Positions 1 through 12,500 are shown, numbered from the stretch's first letter. The stretch: DNA of 64,000 nucleotides from Scenedesmus sp. ARA3 (GCA_004335835.1 RWJK01001250.1:1-64000), one strand, 5' to 3'. Numbers and translations: made by a program. Notes: a model not told the origin generated them from the letters alone.

Positions 1-1423
1 GCAGTGAGCTGCTTGCGCTCTTTTACTATGAGAGAAACATCTGCTACAGACCTTCACTGTGGCTGCAGGCGAGGCAGAGCTCGCGATGCTGACGCCTGCT
101 CACCCAGCAGCGTCAGGAAGCGAAAGTGGCCATGTCACATTCAAATACCATATGCACTTGTTACTGACTGTTACTAAAGTGTCACTGACGACCCAACATC
201 TGCTCACCCAGAAGTGTGAGGAAGCGGAAGTATCCTGGCATGCCCACTTCGTCTGTGGCTGCCGCCTGCAGCGTGTTGTAGCACTGCCAGAAAGCGTCAG
301 CAAACACCGCCTTAGACACCATCTGCCTGCAGCAGCAGCAGCAGCAGCTGTAAGGAAGTGTGTCGTGGCTGGAAGCCGTGCAGCAGTACAGCAGAGCGTA
401 TTGCACGCCGCCATCGCAACTGAGCACTGTGCTGATGTGTCGAGGAGCCTTTGCAGGAACGCTGCTGCTGGCTGTGCTGGTAGTACGTCATCGTAACGCT
501 GCTGCTTGTAGTCAAACACAACAAGTCAAACTACAGTAGCAGGCCTGAGGCAGCACACCCGTTGATGCGCACTCGCTCCCGCACATCACACAAGTGTGGC
601 GAGGTGAACAGCCCAGTGCTGTAGCCTGATGCACGCAGCATGCTCTCAACCATAGCACACGTTGAACCCTGCAGGTAGAAGCAGTGCAGGGCGCAGATTC
701 TACAGCAGACGGTGCACCAGCGCTTGCTAGGCAAAGATGACGCAGGTGCCACATCAGCCTTGTATTACAGAGCAGCCTCACTGTGCATGCCCTGTTGATG
801 TTGCTAATGCTGGCTTTAAGGTTGAGCTGCAGCAATCAGCTGTTGCCAGATCATCTAAGGGAAGGCTGCACAACAGCATCTGCCATCAGCTGCCTGTGCA
901 TATTGTGACAAGCCGTTGCTGGTGCTGCCAGCTCTGTGCTCCTACCTTGCCCTTTGTGCCAGCCACATGGATGACGTTCAGCTTCTGCACGCTCTCTTCA
1001 ATTCCCAGCCGCTGGAAAACATCAGTTTGGTGGCAGGAGGCCACAACCGGTGAGACGTTGCCGAAACAAGCATCCCTGGGAGCTGAGCCTAATGATGCTG
1101 CTGCTGATTGCTGCTGCCAGCTGCTGCACTGTTGAACCTACTTTGAGGTACACAGGCATGTTCTCGTGCGCATCCCTCCAGTTCTTGCCATCCGCACGAG
1201 TTTTATGCTTGATTAAGCTGCTGAGGATGTCTTTCACGCGATCCCAGGACTCGCCATTGCTCGCTGCTGCAGCAGGGCTTTCGCTGGCTGCCTGCGAGCT
1301 GCTGGCAAAGCAGGCCGCAGGATGCAGCCCATTGACGTTTGATAATCCAGCCATTGCGTTTCGTCGGAGTTGACGCGCACCACCGGCACCCAGCAACCGC
1401 ACTGCTCTGTTCAAGCTGTTCAT
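1..1423 (-). CDS. FPGS: Folylpolyglutamate synthase, N-terminal part (gene runs off the left edge)
   Basis: This enzyme adds glutamates to folate cofactors using ATP, which keeps them inside the cell and organelles. Exons in the window (minus strand): 1142-1423, 946-1011, 559-668 and 208-326; the rest lies beyond base 1. Exon 1 starts with an Arg-rich, acid-poor leader ([20 protein letters not shown]), which suggests a mitochondrial presequence. The family's P-loop block is split by intron 2: [11 protein letters not shown] ends exon 2 and [11 protein letters not shown] opens exon 3. It is followed by [20 protein letters not shown]. Exon 4 carries [12 protein letters not shown], as in plant FPGS. 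All four junctions keep frame. A CAG run (seen as CTG on the gene strand) sits directly before the exon 4 acceptor. The family call is secure. The exact donor of exon 4 (about 208) is less sure because a second copy of that exon end follows. Confidence 0.9.
92..125 (-). repeat. Partial copy of the 3' edge of FPGS exon 4
   Basis: On the minus strand this stretch repeats the sequence encoding RFLTLLGEQ, including the GGTGAGC donor, about 90 bases downstream of the real exon end near 208. It is one of many exon-edge copies in this window. Confidence 0.7.
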
Positions 1424-2514
1424 ATCACTGCTTCCAGCACATGATGCTGGTGGAGTGTGCGTGATCGAGCGGAACAGCTTGGTCAGCCTTGCACATGTTT
1501 TTCAACTTTCTGAAGCGCTATGCAAGGCATAACCATGCCAGAACCCTAGCAGCATGTGCTGAGTGGAAGGTCAACAAGATGCCCAAGTTGGCATCAGACA
1601 CAGACAGTTCAAACTTTGAAGAGTTGCAGGAAGCACACCTTGTCAATCATACAGAAGTCAAGAGTGTTACCCATTTGCTATGGCAAGCATCACGATCACG
1701 AGGTGAAACTGCATCCCTGTGGTTGCGGCATGGGTCACGCAGATGCAGTTGCACCCTTCACAACCTCCCAACAGCTCAACCTTCAAACTACTAGGAAAGC
1801 TGCACCTCAGATCTCGCCCTGCAGGTAAAGTACAGTTTGCTGCCAGGCAATCACGTCGTACATGCCTGTGTGCAGCCCCTGGAAAAGGCAGACCATCCAC
1901 AAACGCAGCACAAACACCTTCAACCAGCAGATGGCCAGCGCTCAAAGACCAACCGGCCACAGCAGCTCTACACAGAATGAATCTTGAAGCCCAATACAAC
2001 ACACACAGCTTGTACAGTTTGGCTGCAGTGCATACAATCAATTCCAGTATCATCTGCAGCTCATAGTAGTAACGGCCAGTGCCTGTTTGCAGGACACACA
2101 GCTACACACAGCAACATTCAACCAAACAAGCGCTACGCATGCGCTTGCAGCAGCGTCAACACCACCAGCGCGCCCCAAACATGCACAGCATGCAGCTGCT
2201 TACATCATCACCACGTGGTTCAGGCCAGCACTCGTATGTATAATGGCCTATGTAGCACACCGCTCAACACCGCTGGAGCGACATAACACCGGGACCAGAG
2301 CAACCGCAACACTACATGCCCTAGCGATGTTGCAGCCAGGCAGTCCCATCATACATTCTGCAGCAGGCTGCTTTCTGCTTTGCTGTTTCCAGAGCACAGC
2401 ACCCAGCACCAGACCCGAGACAACTGCAGATCCATGCCCTGTGTGTCAGCACAAGCACAAACCCTCCATTACGTCATGTTACACGTCATCACAGCCAGCA
2501 AATTGTGAAGGGGT
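1424..2514. other. Intergenic: FPGS 5' flank and CURT1 3' flank
   Basis: About 1.1 kb between two minus-strand genes. It must hold the FPGS promoter and the CURT1 3' UTR. A minus-strand TGTAA, the usual green-algal poly(A) signal, lies at 2479-2483, only about 30 bases after the CURT1 stop. Open frames here have no recognisable protein character. Confidence 0.5.
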
Positions 2515-4105
2515 TTACTTGCCGTACACCTTCTTCAGGAAAGCCTTCACGTTGGACACCAGCTCCTCCCTGTCGGGGCCGAACACCAGGTAGCGGTAGG
2601 TGAACCTGCGGGCAGGTGCAGCGCAGCACAGAGGAGTAAGAAAGGTGTCAGCAAATGAAACACAGCACGTGACAGGACAGCAGGTCTTTCGTGTTGGGGC
2701 CCAACACCAGGTAGCGGTAGGTGAACCTGCAGTAACATGGCAAGGCAGCAAGCAGCAGCAGCAAGGTGTCGAGCACATGCGACAAACAAGGGGCCTGAGG
2801 CTAGAATACTGCAATGTGATTGTGTGTTGCAGCAGCAGGCTGTGTGTGTGTGCAGCACACCATTGCACAAGCACAATCAGTATCAGGGCAACTGCGGGCA
2901 TAAAACGTCAGCTGCGATGCCTGCGCCTGCAGGCAACTGGTCCCTGCACAGCACAGCAAGGCAGCCGCTGCACGATCCTGCAAGGCACAGCAGTCATCCA
3001 GCTAGTAACCACGCCAACCAGCTCGATGAGGTTACACAGTACAGCACAGCCAGGCAGCCAGCACCACACATCACAAGAAAGCAGCAGCAGCAACTCACCA
3101 TCCGGTGACAACCACGCCGACCAGCTCGATGAGGTCTGAGATGATGGGGATCTTGTCGACAGCATCCACCACGCTGCTTGCGGCCACCAGCAGCAGCAGG
3201 GCACCGCCAGTCACTGCCAGGGCAGCGGGCTTGTCCTCTGTCTCCTCCCACTTGGCCTGCGGGCGCAGAAAAGGGTTTGCAGGAAGATGTTGTATTGAGC
3301 TGATGATAGAAGTATGAGTGACACAGCATGATGCAAGGAAGGCTGAGGGAGAGCTGAGAGTAGGGCAGCAGCAAGTGGCAGTTGTAGGATAGATCCAACC
3401 GCCGCTGCTGGTATCAAGGGGCTGCAGCAGCACAGCTGTCCAACCCTTCCACATATGCTTGGTGACATGAACATCGGTTTAGAGTGCAGATGCTGCTGTT
3501 CCTGCCTGCTGCTGCGAATACGACGAGCTGCAGAGCGTTATGGTTGTTGGCGCCAAAGACTACCTGCAGGTAGCTGGTGGTGTTGGTGAGGGTCTCGTTC
3601 AGCTTCTTGTTGATGTCCTCAGTGTCGACCTCGTTGTTGGCAGCCTTGAGAGCCACAGCAGCGCCACGGGGCAGAGGCAGACCTGCGAAGCACGTCAAGC
3701 GCGGTCAGTCAAACGCTGCAAACGCTGCAAGCGTATAGGGAAGCTTGCAAAGGACCAGCTGTTGCGTGTTCATCTGCTTGGGTAGCGCTGGATAGGCAGG
3801 CGGAGCGGGATCACGTCGGTCTGCTGTTCACTACACGTACCTGCCTTCAGGCCGACCATGGCGGGCCTCTGGGTCCTGCAAGCGGCGTAAAACAGCAACA
3901 TGTTAGTAAAAGAAACTGTTTGACTTAGATCAGCTGCGTCTCCTTGCTGTGGGCTGCGTCAGTTTGAAAGCTGGAGCGCTAAAGGCGACCAAGCTGCCTA
4001 GGTCGCGTGCTACTTGTCGGCACAGCAGTCATTGCTTCTCTATCAGAAGCATTGTCCCTACCTGGCCACAAGGCCGGCGTTCGCGGTGCGTGCAAGCAGG
4101 GCCAT
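2515..4105 (-). CDS. CURT1: Thylakoid curvature protein CURT1 (CAAD domain)
   Basis: CURT1 proteins sit at grana margins and bend thylakoid membranes. Five exons: 4062-4105, 3841-3875, 3564-3682, 3099-3256 and 2515-2605, giving 148 residues with every junction in frame. The first roughly 40 residues (MALLARTANAGLVARTQRPA onward) look like a chloroplast transit peptide. A short amphipathic stretch follows (DTEDINKKLNETLTNTTSYL). Then come two hydrophobic helices of the CAAD domain (ALAVTGGALLLLVAASSVV; IPIISDLIELVGVVVTGWF) and the typical tail YRYLVFGPDREELVSNVKAF. Length and order match plant and cyanobacterial family members. Intron 4 (2606-3098) is swollen by partial copies of both flanking exon edges. 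The start is the only ATG that fits the transit peptide. Confidence 0.93.
2702..2740 (-). repeat. Copy of the 5' edge of CURT1 exon 5 with its acceptor
   Basis: Repeats the acceptor CAG and the following bases encoding FTYRYLV, about 100 bases upstream of the real exon 5 start at 2605. It lies inside intron 4. Confidence 0.8.
3003..3037 (-). repeat. Copy of the 3' edge of CURT1 exon 4
   Basis: Repeats the segment encoding LIELVGVV about 100 bases downstream of the true exon 4 end (3099), inside intron 4. It lies on the side expected for a tandem duplication across the exon-intron border. Confidence 0.75.
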
Positions 4106-4442
4106 CTTCGCGAAAGCAGGTGTGTACCTTGTAAAAGATGAGGACGAGTTGTGTTGAGCACAGGCTATGAAACTGTTCATACTGCCCTGTGGTGCTTTGT
4201 AGTGATCAGCAGGCCAACCAACTTCCTGTCATTGACAGTTGTTTTGAACGCGAACACGCGCAACCAGGGGATCCAACATTTTTTCACGCGACTGGCTCCT
4301 TTAATCACAACATACCCACGAGTGCAGACTGCTTGCTCGTACGCTCAGAGGATCAGATCAAGTCTCTGCAATTTCCCGCCCAGCGTGTGCATTGTTCAAG
4401 CAGCTTTCTGCTCGCCCCATCACACTAAATAGTGATGTAGTA
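4106..4442. promoter_or_regulatory. Short divergent intergenic region between CURT1 and the ASCH gene
   Basis: Only about 340 bases separate the start codons of two genes read away from each other, so it must hold both promoters and 5' UTRs. I see no convincing TATA box. The assignment rests on gene arrangement only. Confidence 0.5.
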
Positions 4443-4512
4443 ATGCAGCCAGCCGCTTTGGGACTGGAGCTCAAGGTAGGTCACCCGTGGTCCCGTGCCA
4501 GCAGCAGCAACA

Positions 4513-4554
<42 letters not shown>

Positions 4555-5627
4555 CAGCAGCAGCCAACTGGGCGCAACGCCAGGGTGTCACAGTGCCATT
4601 GCAGAATGTACTGCTCACAAGTATCAGCTCCGGCCACATACTGCAATCAAAATGTGCAGCATTGGCTTGATGTTGCCCGCGTGCATTCTGCTTTAGGTCC
4701 GTGCAATCAGTGCGCTGTCACTGCTCAAGCCTGCCACAGCCTGCACTTGCCTTGGTCACACCTGCAGGAGCGCTGGTGCAAGAAGCTGCTGCAAGGTGGC
4801 TCCTGCAGCTGAGGCTCATGCTGCAGCATGCAGCAGCATGCAGTTTCTACATGCATCTTGCAGCAGGCTCTGTGGCTGATTCTGGCCCCGCAGGTTTTTG
4901 GATTGCCGCAGCATGAAACACCCGGTGATCTGATACACATAATTGTAACAGATTTGCTATTATCATGGCAAGTTCTGACGAGCAGCCCACCTGCTGCCGG
5001 CAGGGGAGAAGAAGCTGGAGCTGCGGCGCTACGCCATACCAGAGGAGTTCCTCAGTAAGCTTGCAGCACCTGCTGGCAGACCAGCCGTAATTATATGACA
5101 GTTTTAGGCATGGTAAATGCACAAATGCGCACCTTCAAGCAATGCTGGTCCAGAAGACCCCCTGCCCGAAGCTTCTGCCGCTCAAGTGGGCAGAGCAGCC
5201 GTGTAGCAACAGCGATGACGCATCTCTGAGGAGTTCCTGGTAAAAATCCACTGCAGTTGTGGCTACTGGCAGACCAAGCAGACATGCGTAGCAGCAGAGG
5301 CATTGCTGTGCTGTTTGTGCTTTGTGTGTGTGGACGCTGCTCAGCAGCATGCAGCGATGGTTCTGCGAGTGCTGTATCAGCAGCTGCAGTGCACGCGTAG
5401 AACCAGCTGAGCTTGATGCTGCCTTGGTTTGCTGCGCGTTGCACAACGCAACCCATGAACAGCAAACAAAACCATGAGTGCAACCTGCTCTTGTGCACTG
5501 GTTTGATTGGCATTGTTTAGCACCAGGGACGGAAACACATGCCTTGACGGCTGCTTGATGTGCTCATGTTTCAGCTTAAAACGTATTTGTGCTGCTCTCT
5601 TGCTGCTGCTGCTGCTGGTGGTGCTGG

Positions 5628-5666
<39 letters not shown>

Positions 5667-6031
5667 GAAGACCAACCGGTGTACCTGCTGAGCACACCAG
5701 ATGGACATGAAGGCCAGTCAACGCTGCCGCCAGAAACCATGCCTGCTGCCCACCCAGGCGTCAGCATTGTAAGCCGTGTGAAGCCTTGTTGTGTCGCAGC
5801 AAATCCCAGAGTGTTGCTCTGATATGCTGTGCCTTTGCGATGTAATTTACTGAACTGAAGGTGCTATCGATGTTTCTTTGAGTGCGGCTTCTGCAGCCAA
5901 ACGGCTTCGGCAGAGCTTCAGAACGCTGCTGCCAATTGTACCAAGGAGCAGCAAAGCATGCTGCAGGGAAGTGAAGGCAAAGTCACATGCGTTGTGCAAA
6001 GCCGCTGCTGCCGCTGCTGCTGCTCCTGCTA

Positions 6032-6078
<47 letters not shown>

Positions 6079-6753
6079 ATACAGGCTGGCACTGTCACCT
6101 TCAGCGGGCAGGTGGTGTACAGCAGCTACGAGCAGTGGCTGGGCGACGTCGCCCTGCACTGCGTGGATCCAGACACACCCTACAGCTGGCAGCCAGGTGA
6201 GTGGCTGCAGTTGCTGCTGCTTTGGAAACTCACAAACGGGTGACCCTAGCAGTTGCAGTTGCATGTGGTTAGAACAAGCCTGGCAGCTGCCTGTTGCAGA
6301 CATGGTGCTACTGTTGATGCGGCGTGACAGCAGCAGTCGGTGCCCACGGTGCGACGGGTTGACTGCTGGTGCAAACAGCAGCTGTTAGGCAAGATCTGGC
6401 ACATCACACGAAGCATGCAGCACCCATGCTTTGAAAATGGTGCACGTCTGCTGTTCACTCCCTGTTAGGGGTAAATAGGAATTGGCCACGCGTGGCTACC
6501 TTCTATCTGGAATGCCTCTGTGCCGGTCACGTCCTCTTACAGTTATCTCTGAAGTTGATGTTTACAATCCAACAGTGTGCCAGTCTTTGTGTGTGCGCGC
6601 TGCTGTGCAGGCATCACAAAGGAGATGTTTGGCTGGCAGATTGCGTCCGTACAGTCAGCAGCAGCGCCGCAGCCGGTGCCAGCAATGCGGAGGGTGCTGA
6701 GCTCCTGGTTCAAGGTGCTGGAGGTTCAAGGTGCAGAGCAGCCACTTCAATAG
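4443..6753 (+). CDS. ASCH-domain protein (predicted RNA-binding fold)
   Basis: Six exons: 4443-4475, 4894-4924, 5004-5054, 5671-5768, 6085-6196 and 6611-6753, giving 155 residues in one frame. ASCH domains are beta-barrels related to PUA and are thought to bind RNA. The protein is essentially one such domain. An N-terminal helix carries the usual LELRRYAIPEEFL (family pattern: K.IE.RRYP.P), then PVYLLSTPDG, then the core strand GTVTFSGQVVYSSYEQWL with HCVDPDTPYSW, and finally MFGWQIASVQ and PVPAMRRVLSSWFKVLEV. The donor of exon 2 (GTGATC) is weaker than the others. Introns 3 and 4 both end in long CTG runs directly before the acceptor. No exon-edge copies are visible in this gene. The exact cellular role is unknown. 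Confidence 0.75.
4510..4561 (+). repeat. CAG triplet run in intron 1 of the ASCH gene
   Basis: About 12 consecutive CAG units (4516-4551) with interrupted CAG around them. It lies within the first intron of the ASCH gene and is not coding in the spliced model. Confidence 0.8.
5587..5665 (+). repeat. CTG run before the exon 4 acceptor of the ASCH gene
   Basis: An interrupted CTG/GTG run ending within a few bases of the AG at 5669-5670. It occupies the place where a polypyrimidine tract would normally be. Confidence 0.85.
6000..6084 (+). repeat. CTG run before the exon 5 acceptor of the ASCH gene
   Basis: Sense-strand CTG units, about 14 in the uninterrupted part, followed by CTATACAG and then exon 5. 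This is another CTG run placed as an acceptor tract. Confidence 0.85.
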
Positions 6754-6759
6754 ATTGCT

Positions 6760-6798
<39 letters not shown>

Positions 6799-6886
6799 CC
6801 ACGTCTGTCACAACAGCTCGCTTACCGAGCTTGCGAGCAAGCAGAAGCCATGCCAGTAGCTGTTGACAGAGCGTTTGTGTTGCACA

Positions 6887-6891
6887 TGTAA
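6887..6891 (+). terminator. Candidate poly(A) signal TGTAA of the ASCH gene
   Basis: TGTAA, the usual green-algal polyadenylation signal, lies 134 bases after the stop codon. The motif is short, so chance is possible. Confidence 0.35.
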
Positions 6892-8814
6892 GTGTACAGC
6901 TGGACCTAAGCTGTTGACAGAGAGTTTTCAAGTGTATATAAGCAGTGCACCTAAGCTGGGGTCGCCGGTTTGAAACCTGTGTGACAATGTTGAGTTCATG
7001 AGTGCAGGTTTTGAGGTTGATCATGGTGATCTTGTGAGAGGCGCCTGAGGCAAACGTGACATCTCAGGACATCAGTAACATGTTACTTTGGACAAACACA
7101 TTTCTTGGCTCACCAGCATAAGTCGGACTGCTCACTTAGCCGGATTCATGACAAAATTCGACATTGCAGCTGCACTGCACTGCACTGAGAACCTGGACAC
7201 CTCTTGCCGCAAGAAACCTGCTGCCACTAGGCAAACAGCACACATACTATGCGTGTCCATAGTACAGACATAGACAGATTACATAGAGAAAATACAACAG
7301 ACAGGATGACGCACATGACTAACGTCGGACAACTGAGACGACTGTCTGCAGCCAAAACAACATAACTGAGAATCTGCCAAGAAGGGGCAGCCTTGAAGGC
7401 CAGATGGTGTGTACAATGTGACAGCTGCGCTCAAAACACTGCCAAAGAGCGCGAATTACGTGGCATCTACGTTGTACAAGTAATCCAAGCAGCTGCCCCA
7501 AAAACCAGATATTGCACAGCGCACACAACTGCTGCAAAGCCACCACAGCAGTACAAAAACGTGCGCGCTCGCTGCCCCTTTTAAAAACAGTCACGCCTGG
7601 TACAATACACCTGTGTGGACAAAGGCCCGATATCGTCTCATCTCCAAAACGATCTCATACATCAGTAGCACAAGGGCCGCGACCTGTCACCCTGACTTTA
7701 GAAAGTGAACTTGTCACAATACACTGCTGGCCCTTCACTCCTGGCCATGCTTCGCTGGGTGATAGATGTTCACCACATATACACGTGTCACTGAAATGTG
7801 CGCGCAACTGTGCCTTATAGTGTGCGGCACACTCAGCTGCCTCAACCCTGCAACCCAATCACAAGGCACAACTGCAAACGGCACACATCCACTTAACACT
7901 GGACGGTGCTGGAGCACCAAAAACAAAAGAAAAACAAAAGAAAAAACAAATCCACAAGGGCACAGCACACCACGCATATGTACGGTTGTGCAGCCAAGAC
8001 AACCAGAGCACGTGCAGCTAGGCAGACAAAATCGAAAAAGGGGGAACGTCAGAAACAAAGGATGTGCAAAATGGGGCTGCGCTCCATACGCTCACACAAC
8101 AGCACTGGAAATACCTGGCGGTGAACCCTGCTGATGTACCCTGCAGATGCGCCTTGCAGAACGACCCTAAATCCTTGACACCGATGAAAACCAAGCGCAG
8201 CTGCTGTGCCAGCTGAATGCCGAGCACTGACACGGCATGATGCTCTGTGAACAGCTCTGCCAACCTCTAGATGCACCACACCTGTGCAGCACGTGTGGCG
8301 TCTGTTGATGTACGATGTGGAAACCATTATCTGCTGCAGCATATGCTCTCACTTTCTGCAGCAGTGCATGCAAGCCAATGTTGATGCGGCACTGCTGGAG
8401 CAATGCCCCTGCATCCTTGCAGGACGTTTCACGCTTGCAGGAAACTGCATGCTTGCAGGACGCTGCAAGTGTGCCAGCCACTGCATGCTTGCAGGAGATG
8501 CCTGCCCAGGCAGCATGCTTGCAGGAAACCGAAAGCTTGCAGGGGATGCATGCCGTGGCAGCAAGCTTGCAGCAAAGCACACTTCCAGTGCTAGAGAACC
8601 CTAGCTTACTCCTGGAAATTGCAGCAGAAAATAACAGCGCCAGACCACAAGAGCAGTGCAGCACAGCACACGGAAACACTACTGACCATTCAACCATCAC
8701 AGCTCACGCCCATATGCACCATCACAACAGCTGCTGCCGCTGCTGCTGCTGTGGTGGCGGCGGCTGCCTGTAGCAGCGCAGAGGCAATGTTTACCAATGC
8801 AACTTCACCGCGCT
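6892..8814. other. Intergenic between convergent ASCH and P450 genes
   Basis: About 1.9 kb without a recognisable gene. It contains A-rich bases near 7917-7955 and the CTTGCAGG repeat cluster described separately. Open frames on both strands look non-coding. Confidence 0.5.
8410..8578 (+). repeat. Cluster of short GCTTGCAGGA repeats
   Basis: CTTGCAG occurs seven times in about 165 bases, several times as GCATGCTTGCAGGA, at irregular spacing of roughly 15-40 bases. It is a degenerate short tandem array in the convergent intergenic region. No function is evident. Confidence 0.75.
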
Positions 8815-8878
8815 GCAGTAATAGCAGCGCCGACCAGGTCATGCTGTAAGTGCACCTCCTGCTTCTGCCACCCTTCGA

Positions 8879-8921
<43 letters not shown>

Positions 8922-9571
8922 GCTGCTTGCTGACACGTGCATGTGCAGCCCCCTCGTCTCATTGAATTCATGGTGATGTCATAGCTCACCGGGATCAGCG
9001 GGCTGGCTGGCGTCACCGCTGCTGCTGCTGCTGTTGCCGCTGCGCGGAGGCAAGAACTCTCAAGGCAACTTCACCTTGCTGCAGTAACAGCGGCGCTGAC
9101 CAGCTCGCGCTGCAAGTCCACCTCCTGCTGCTGCCGGTCAACTTCATGCAACTGCTGCTGCTGCTGCTGCGGCTGGCTGCGTGCCGACACGCGCATGTGC
9201 AGCCCCCTTGTCTCATTGAAGTTCATGGTGATGTCATAGCTCACCGGGATCAGCGGGCTGGCTGGTGTCACCGCCGCCGCCGCTGCTGCTGCTGCTGCGT
9301 GGAAGCAAGAACTCTCAATGCAACGTCACCTTGCCGCAGTGATTGCAGCACTGACCAGCTCACGCTGCAAGTCCACCTCGTGCTGCTGCCGCACTTCGTG
9401 CTGGTGCTGCTGCTGCTGCTGCTGCTCGCTGCGTGCCGACACGCGCATGTGCAGCCCCCTTGTCTCATTGAAGTTCATAGTGATATCGTAGCTCACAGGG
9501 ATCAGCGGGCTGGCTGGCGTCACCGCTGCTGCTGTTGCCGCAGGGTGGAGGCAAGAACTCTCCATGCAACT
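8815..9571 (-). repeat. Three tandem copies of the P450 last-exon 3' end (about 250-bp unit)
   Basis: Downstream of the P450 stop, the coding end (TPASPLIPVSYDITMNFN, TRGLHM, VSARS, a CAG run, EVDLQRELVSAA) is repeated three more times. Anchor positions for the PLIPVSYD block are about 9755 (real), 9500, 9250 and 8995, a spacing of 251-256 bases. Copies differ by scattered substitutions and by CAG run length, so the duplications are not recent. Confidence 0.9.
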
Positions 9572-12500
9572 TCACCTTGCCGCAGTGATTGCAGCACTGA
9601 CCAGCTCACGCTGCAAGTCCACCTCCTGCTGCTGCTGCTGCTGCCGCTGCTGCTGCCGCTGCTGCTGCTGCTGCTGCTGCTCGCTGCGTGCCGACACGTG
9701 CATGTGCAGCCCCCTCGTCTGGTTGAAGTTCATCGTGATGTCATAGCTCACCGGGATCAGCGGGCTGGCTGGCGTCCCCGGCTCGAATCTGAACTTCTGC
9801 AGCAGTGACGCCACCATAAGTGACACACTCATCTGTGCGAAGCTTGCCCCCAGGCACATGCGTGCTCCAGCTCCGAAAGGCAGGAACTGAAAGCGGTGGT
9901 GGGAGGCTTCTGCTGCTGGGGAGAAGCGTGAGGGGTCGAAGGTGAGGGGGCTGGGCCAGATTGCGGGGGAGCGGCCGAGTGCGTAGCTGCTCATGAAGAC
10001 CACATCACCTGGAGCGACAGACAGTGCACACAAGATGCGGCGCAGTTTGTGAAACATGACTCAGCTCTCAAGTCGCCGCGTCCTGGCTCCAGGAACTCCG
10101 AAATTGCCAGGCACAGCCGCATCATCCCCTTGCTGCACCAATGCCAAGCTGTTCAGTTATATACAAAAGCAGCATTTCATGCATCTCACAGCACAATGCA
10201 GCACGAAGCAGCACGCTCATACGCTGTGCATGCCGCACCTTTGCTTACTGGGTGCCCGCTGGGCAGCACATCATCTGCTGCTGCCTCCCGAGGGAACACC
10301 GGGATGGCCGGGTACAGCCGCATCACCTCCTTGATGCAGGCCTGCGGGTGCAGCAATTTCTTGATGTCAGCAGCTGCTCCCAACACGCAATGTAGATGCA
10401 GCGCTTCACAACTAAAGAGAGGCAAGCACATATACTTTCAGCAGGAGCACGGAACAGCCGCATGACCTCCTTGATGCAGGCCTGCAGGAGCAGCAATTTC
10501 TCCATGTCAGCAGCTGCTCCTAACACGCATTGTAGATGCAGCGCTGCACAACCAAGGAGAGATAAGCACATATGTTTTCAGCAAGAGCACGGAACAGCCG
10601 CATCACCTCCTTGATGCAGGCCTGCGGGTGCAACAGTCGCTACAGGGTCAGCAACACAGGCGACTCCTCATTGTGGATGCAACGCTACACAACCAAAGAG
10701 AGGCAAGCACAAAATGTTTTTGAGGAAGAGCTGTAAGCATACACAGCATATAGTGAGCCATCAGTAGTTTGCGCACTCCAAGGTATGGCAGCTGCTCCAG
10801 ATCAGCATAGGCAGGCGGCCTGCCACCCAACACTGCCTGTAGCTGAGCGATGCACATACTTTGAACAGGCATAGAAAGGAAGCAACAGTGGTGCGCACCT
10901 GAAGGTATGGCAGTTGCTCCAGGTCAGCATACGCAGGCGGCCTGTCACCCAACACTGCCTGCAGCTCTGCCATCAGGCGGGACTCCACTGCAGGGTGCGC
11001 TGAGATGCAGTAGAGCGCTGCGGCGGTGGTGGTCGCAGTGGTTTCGTGGCCTGCAGCAAGACCAAACGTCAACAAGTATGGAGGCAATGGCAAGCATAGC
11101 AGGGGTGTAGCAGAGTTTATGCCATGTGATGAGATGAATGACATCTACTGGCACTAGCTGTTGCCAGCTAATGTTACTATAGTGGCATCGCTAGTGATGA
11201 TGAAATAAATAGTAACGATAAAAGTAATAACAATTATAATAATAATGATAACAACAACAATAATAATAATAATACTACTACTAATAATAATAATAATAAT
11301 AATAACAATAATAAACATAATAATAATAATAATAATAATAATGATAATAATAATATTAATAATAATAATAAGTACTGATGATAGTACACCCTCAACCCCA
11401 ACCCCTGAACTTTGAACTCACCTGCGCCCATGACGTCGTGCACATCCTCCCACAGCTCCTCATCTGTCATCGCCTGACCAGCCTCGTCAGCTGCAGTCAG
11501 CAGGATGCCCAGCAGGTCCTGAGGGACTGGCTGGCCAGCAGCCAGTGCTATACGGCGCTCCTGCACGCATGCAGCAACAACCCAGCAGCAAGATCATGAA
11601 CATGTGACATGCATGTAGGAGGGCTTCGTCAGCGGCAGTGAGCAGGATGCCCAGCAGGTCTTGCGGCACTGGCTGGCCAGCAGCCAGGGCAATGCGGCGC
11701 TCCTGTGTTGGCAGCAGCAACAGTAGCAGATGCTGTGAGTTGGGAAATGCAGTCAGCAGGATGCCCAGCAGATCTTTGCACTTGCAGGCTGGCCAGCAGC
11801 CAGTGCGGTGGGGCGCTCCTGCACGCATGCAGCAACAGGTTCCTCACAGAGGCCCTGCACAAACCCCAACCCTAAAACCTCGGCAAGTCACGCCTAAACC
11901 CTAACACCTGAACCATAAACACACCTGGATGACATCCAGCATGGCGCCCCGCATCACGCTAACTGCTTCATCCAGGTTCCGCAGGTGCGGCAGCCCCATC
12001 GCGTGAGCCGCCCGCAGCAGTGGCATGGGTGTGATGAACACCTAGCATACAGCAGCATGAAACAGCATGATTTCAGGGTAGTGGTTGTGCAAGAAGCATC
12101 CCTGGTTCCTCAGGGGTGGCAGCCCCAGCGCGTGATCGCACACAGCAGCGGCATAGGCGTGATGAAGACCTGGTGTGACACAGCAGAGCAGGGTGTAGTG
12201 TGTGAGGTAGGGTTGATGCAAAGAACCGCTGCTGTTACCTCAACTTTGGTGGTGTGATGACCAGACAAAGGAGAGGGAATGCAGCGCACAGAAGCACGCA
12301 CATCACGCTTTGCAGCAGCCTGCATCCGCGCCTGCATCCACTCCGCGCACATTATGACATAGCTTTGTGGTGCATGGACAGCCATGAAGCTGATGCCGGA
12401 AGCAGCCGACACAACACAAGTGTCACACATAAAGGCCGCCATTAGTACAGTGTTGCTGGAAAACACAGCACATGCAACACAACGGCACCTCACCTCAGCA

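Noticed and set aside
1489..2066. Plus-strand frames upstream of FPGS
   Set aside because: Composition and lack of splice-consistent extension suggest non-coding DNA; no recognisable domain.
8410..8578. Possible CRISPR-like array
   Set aside because: Repeats are only 7-14 bases, spacing is irregular, and the genome is eukaryotic.
9146..9808. Long plus-strand open frame of 220 codons
   Set aside because: It runs antisense through the tandem P450 3'-end copies and is made of Cys/Leu runs from CTG repeats. The minus strand has the real protein.
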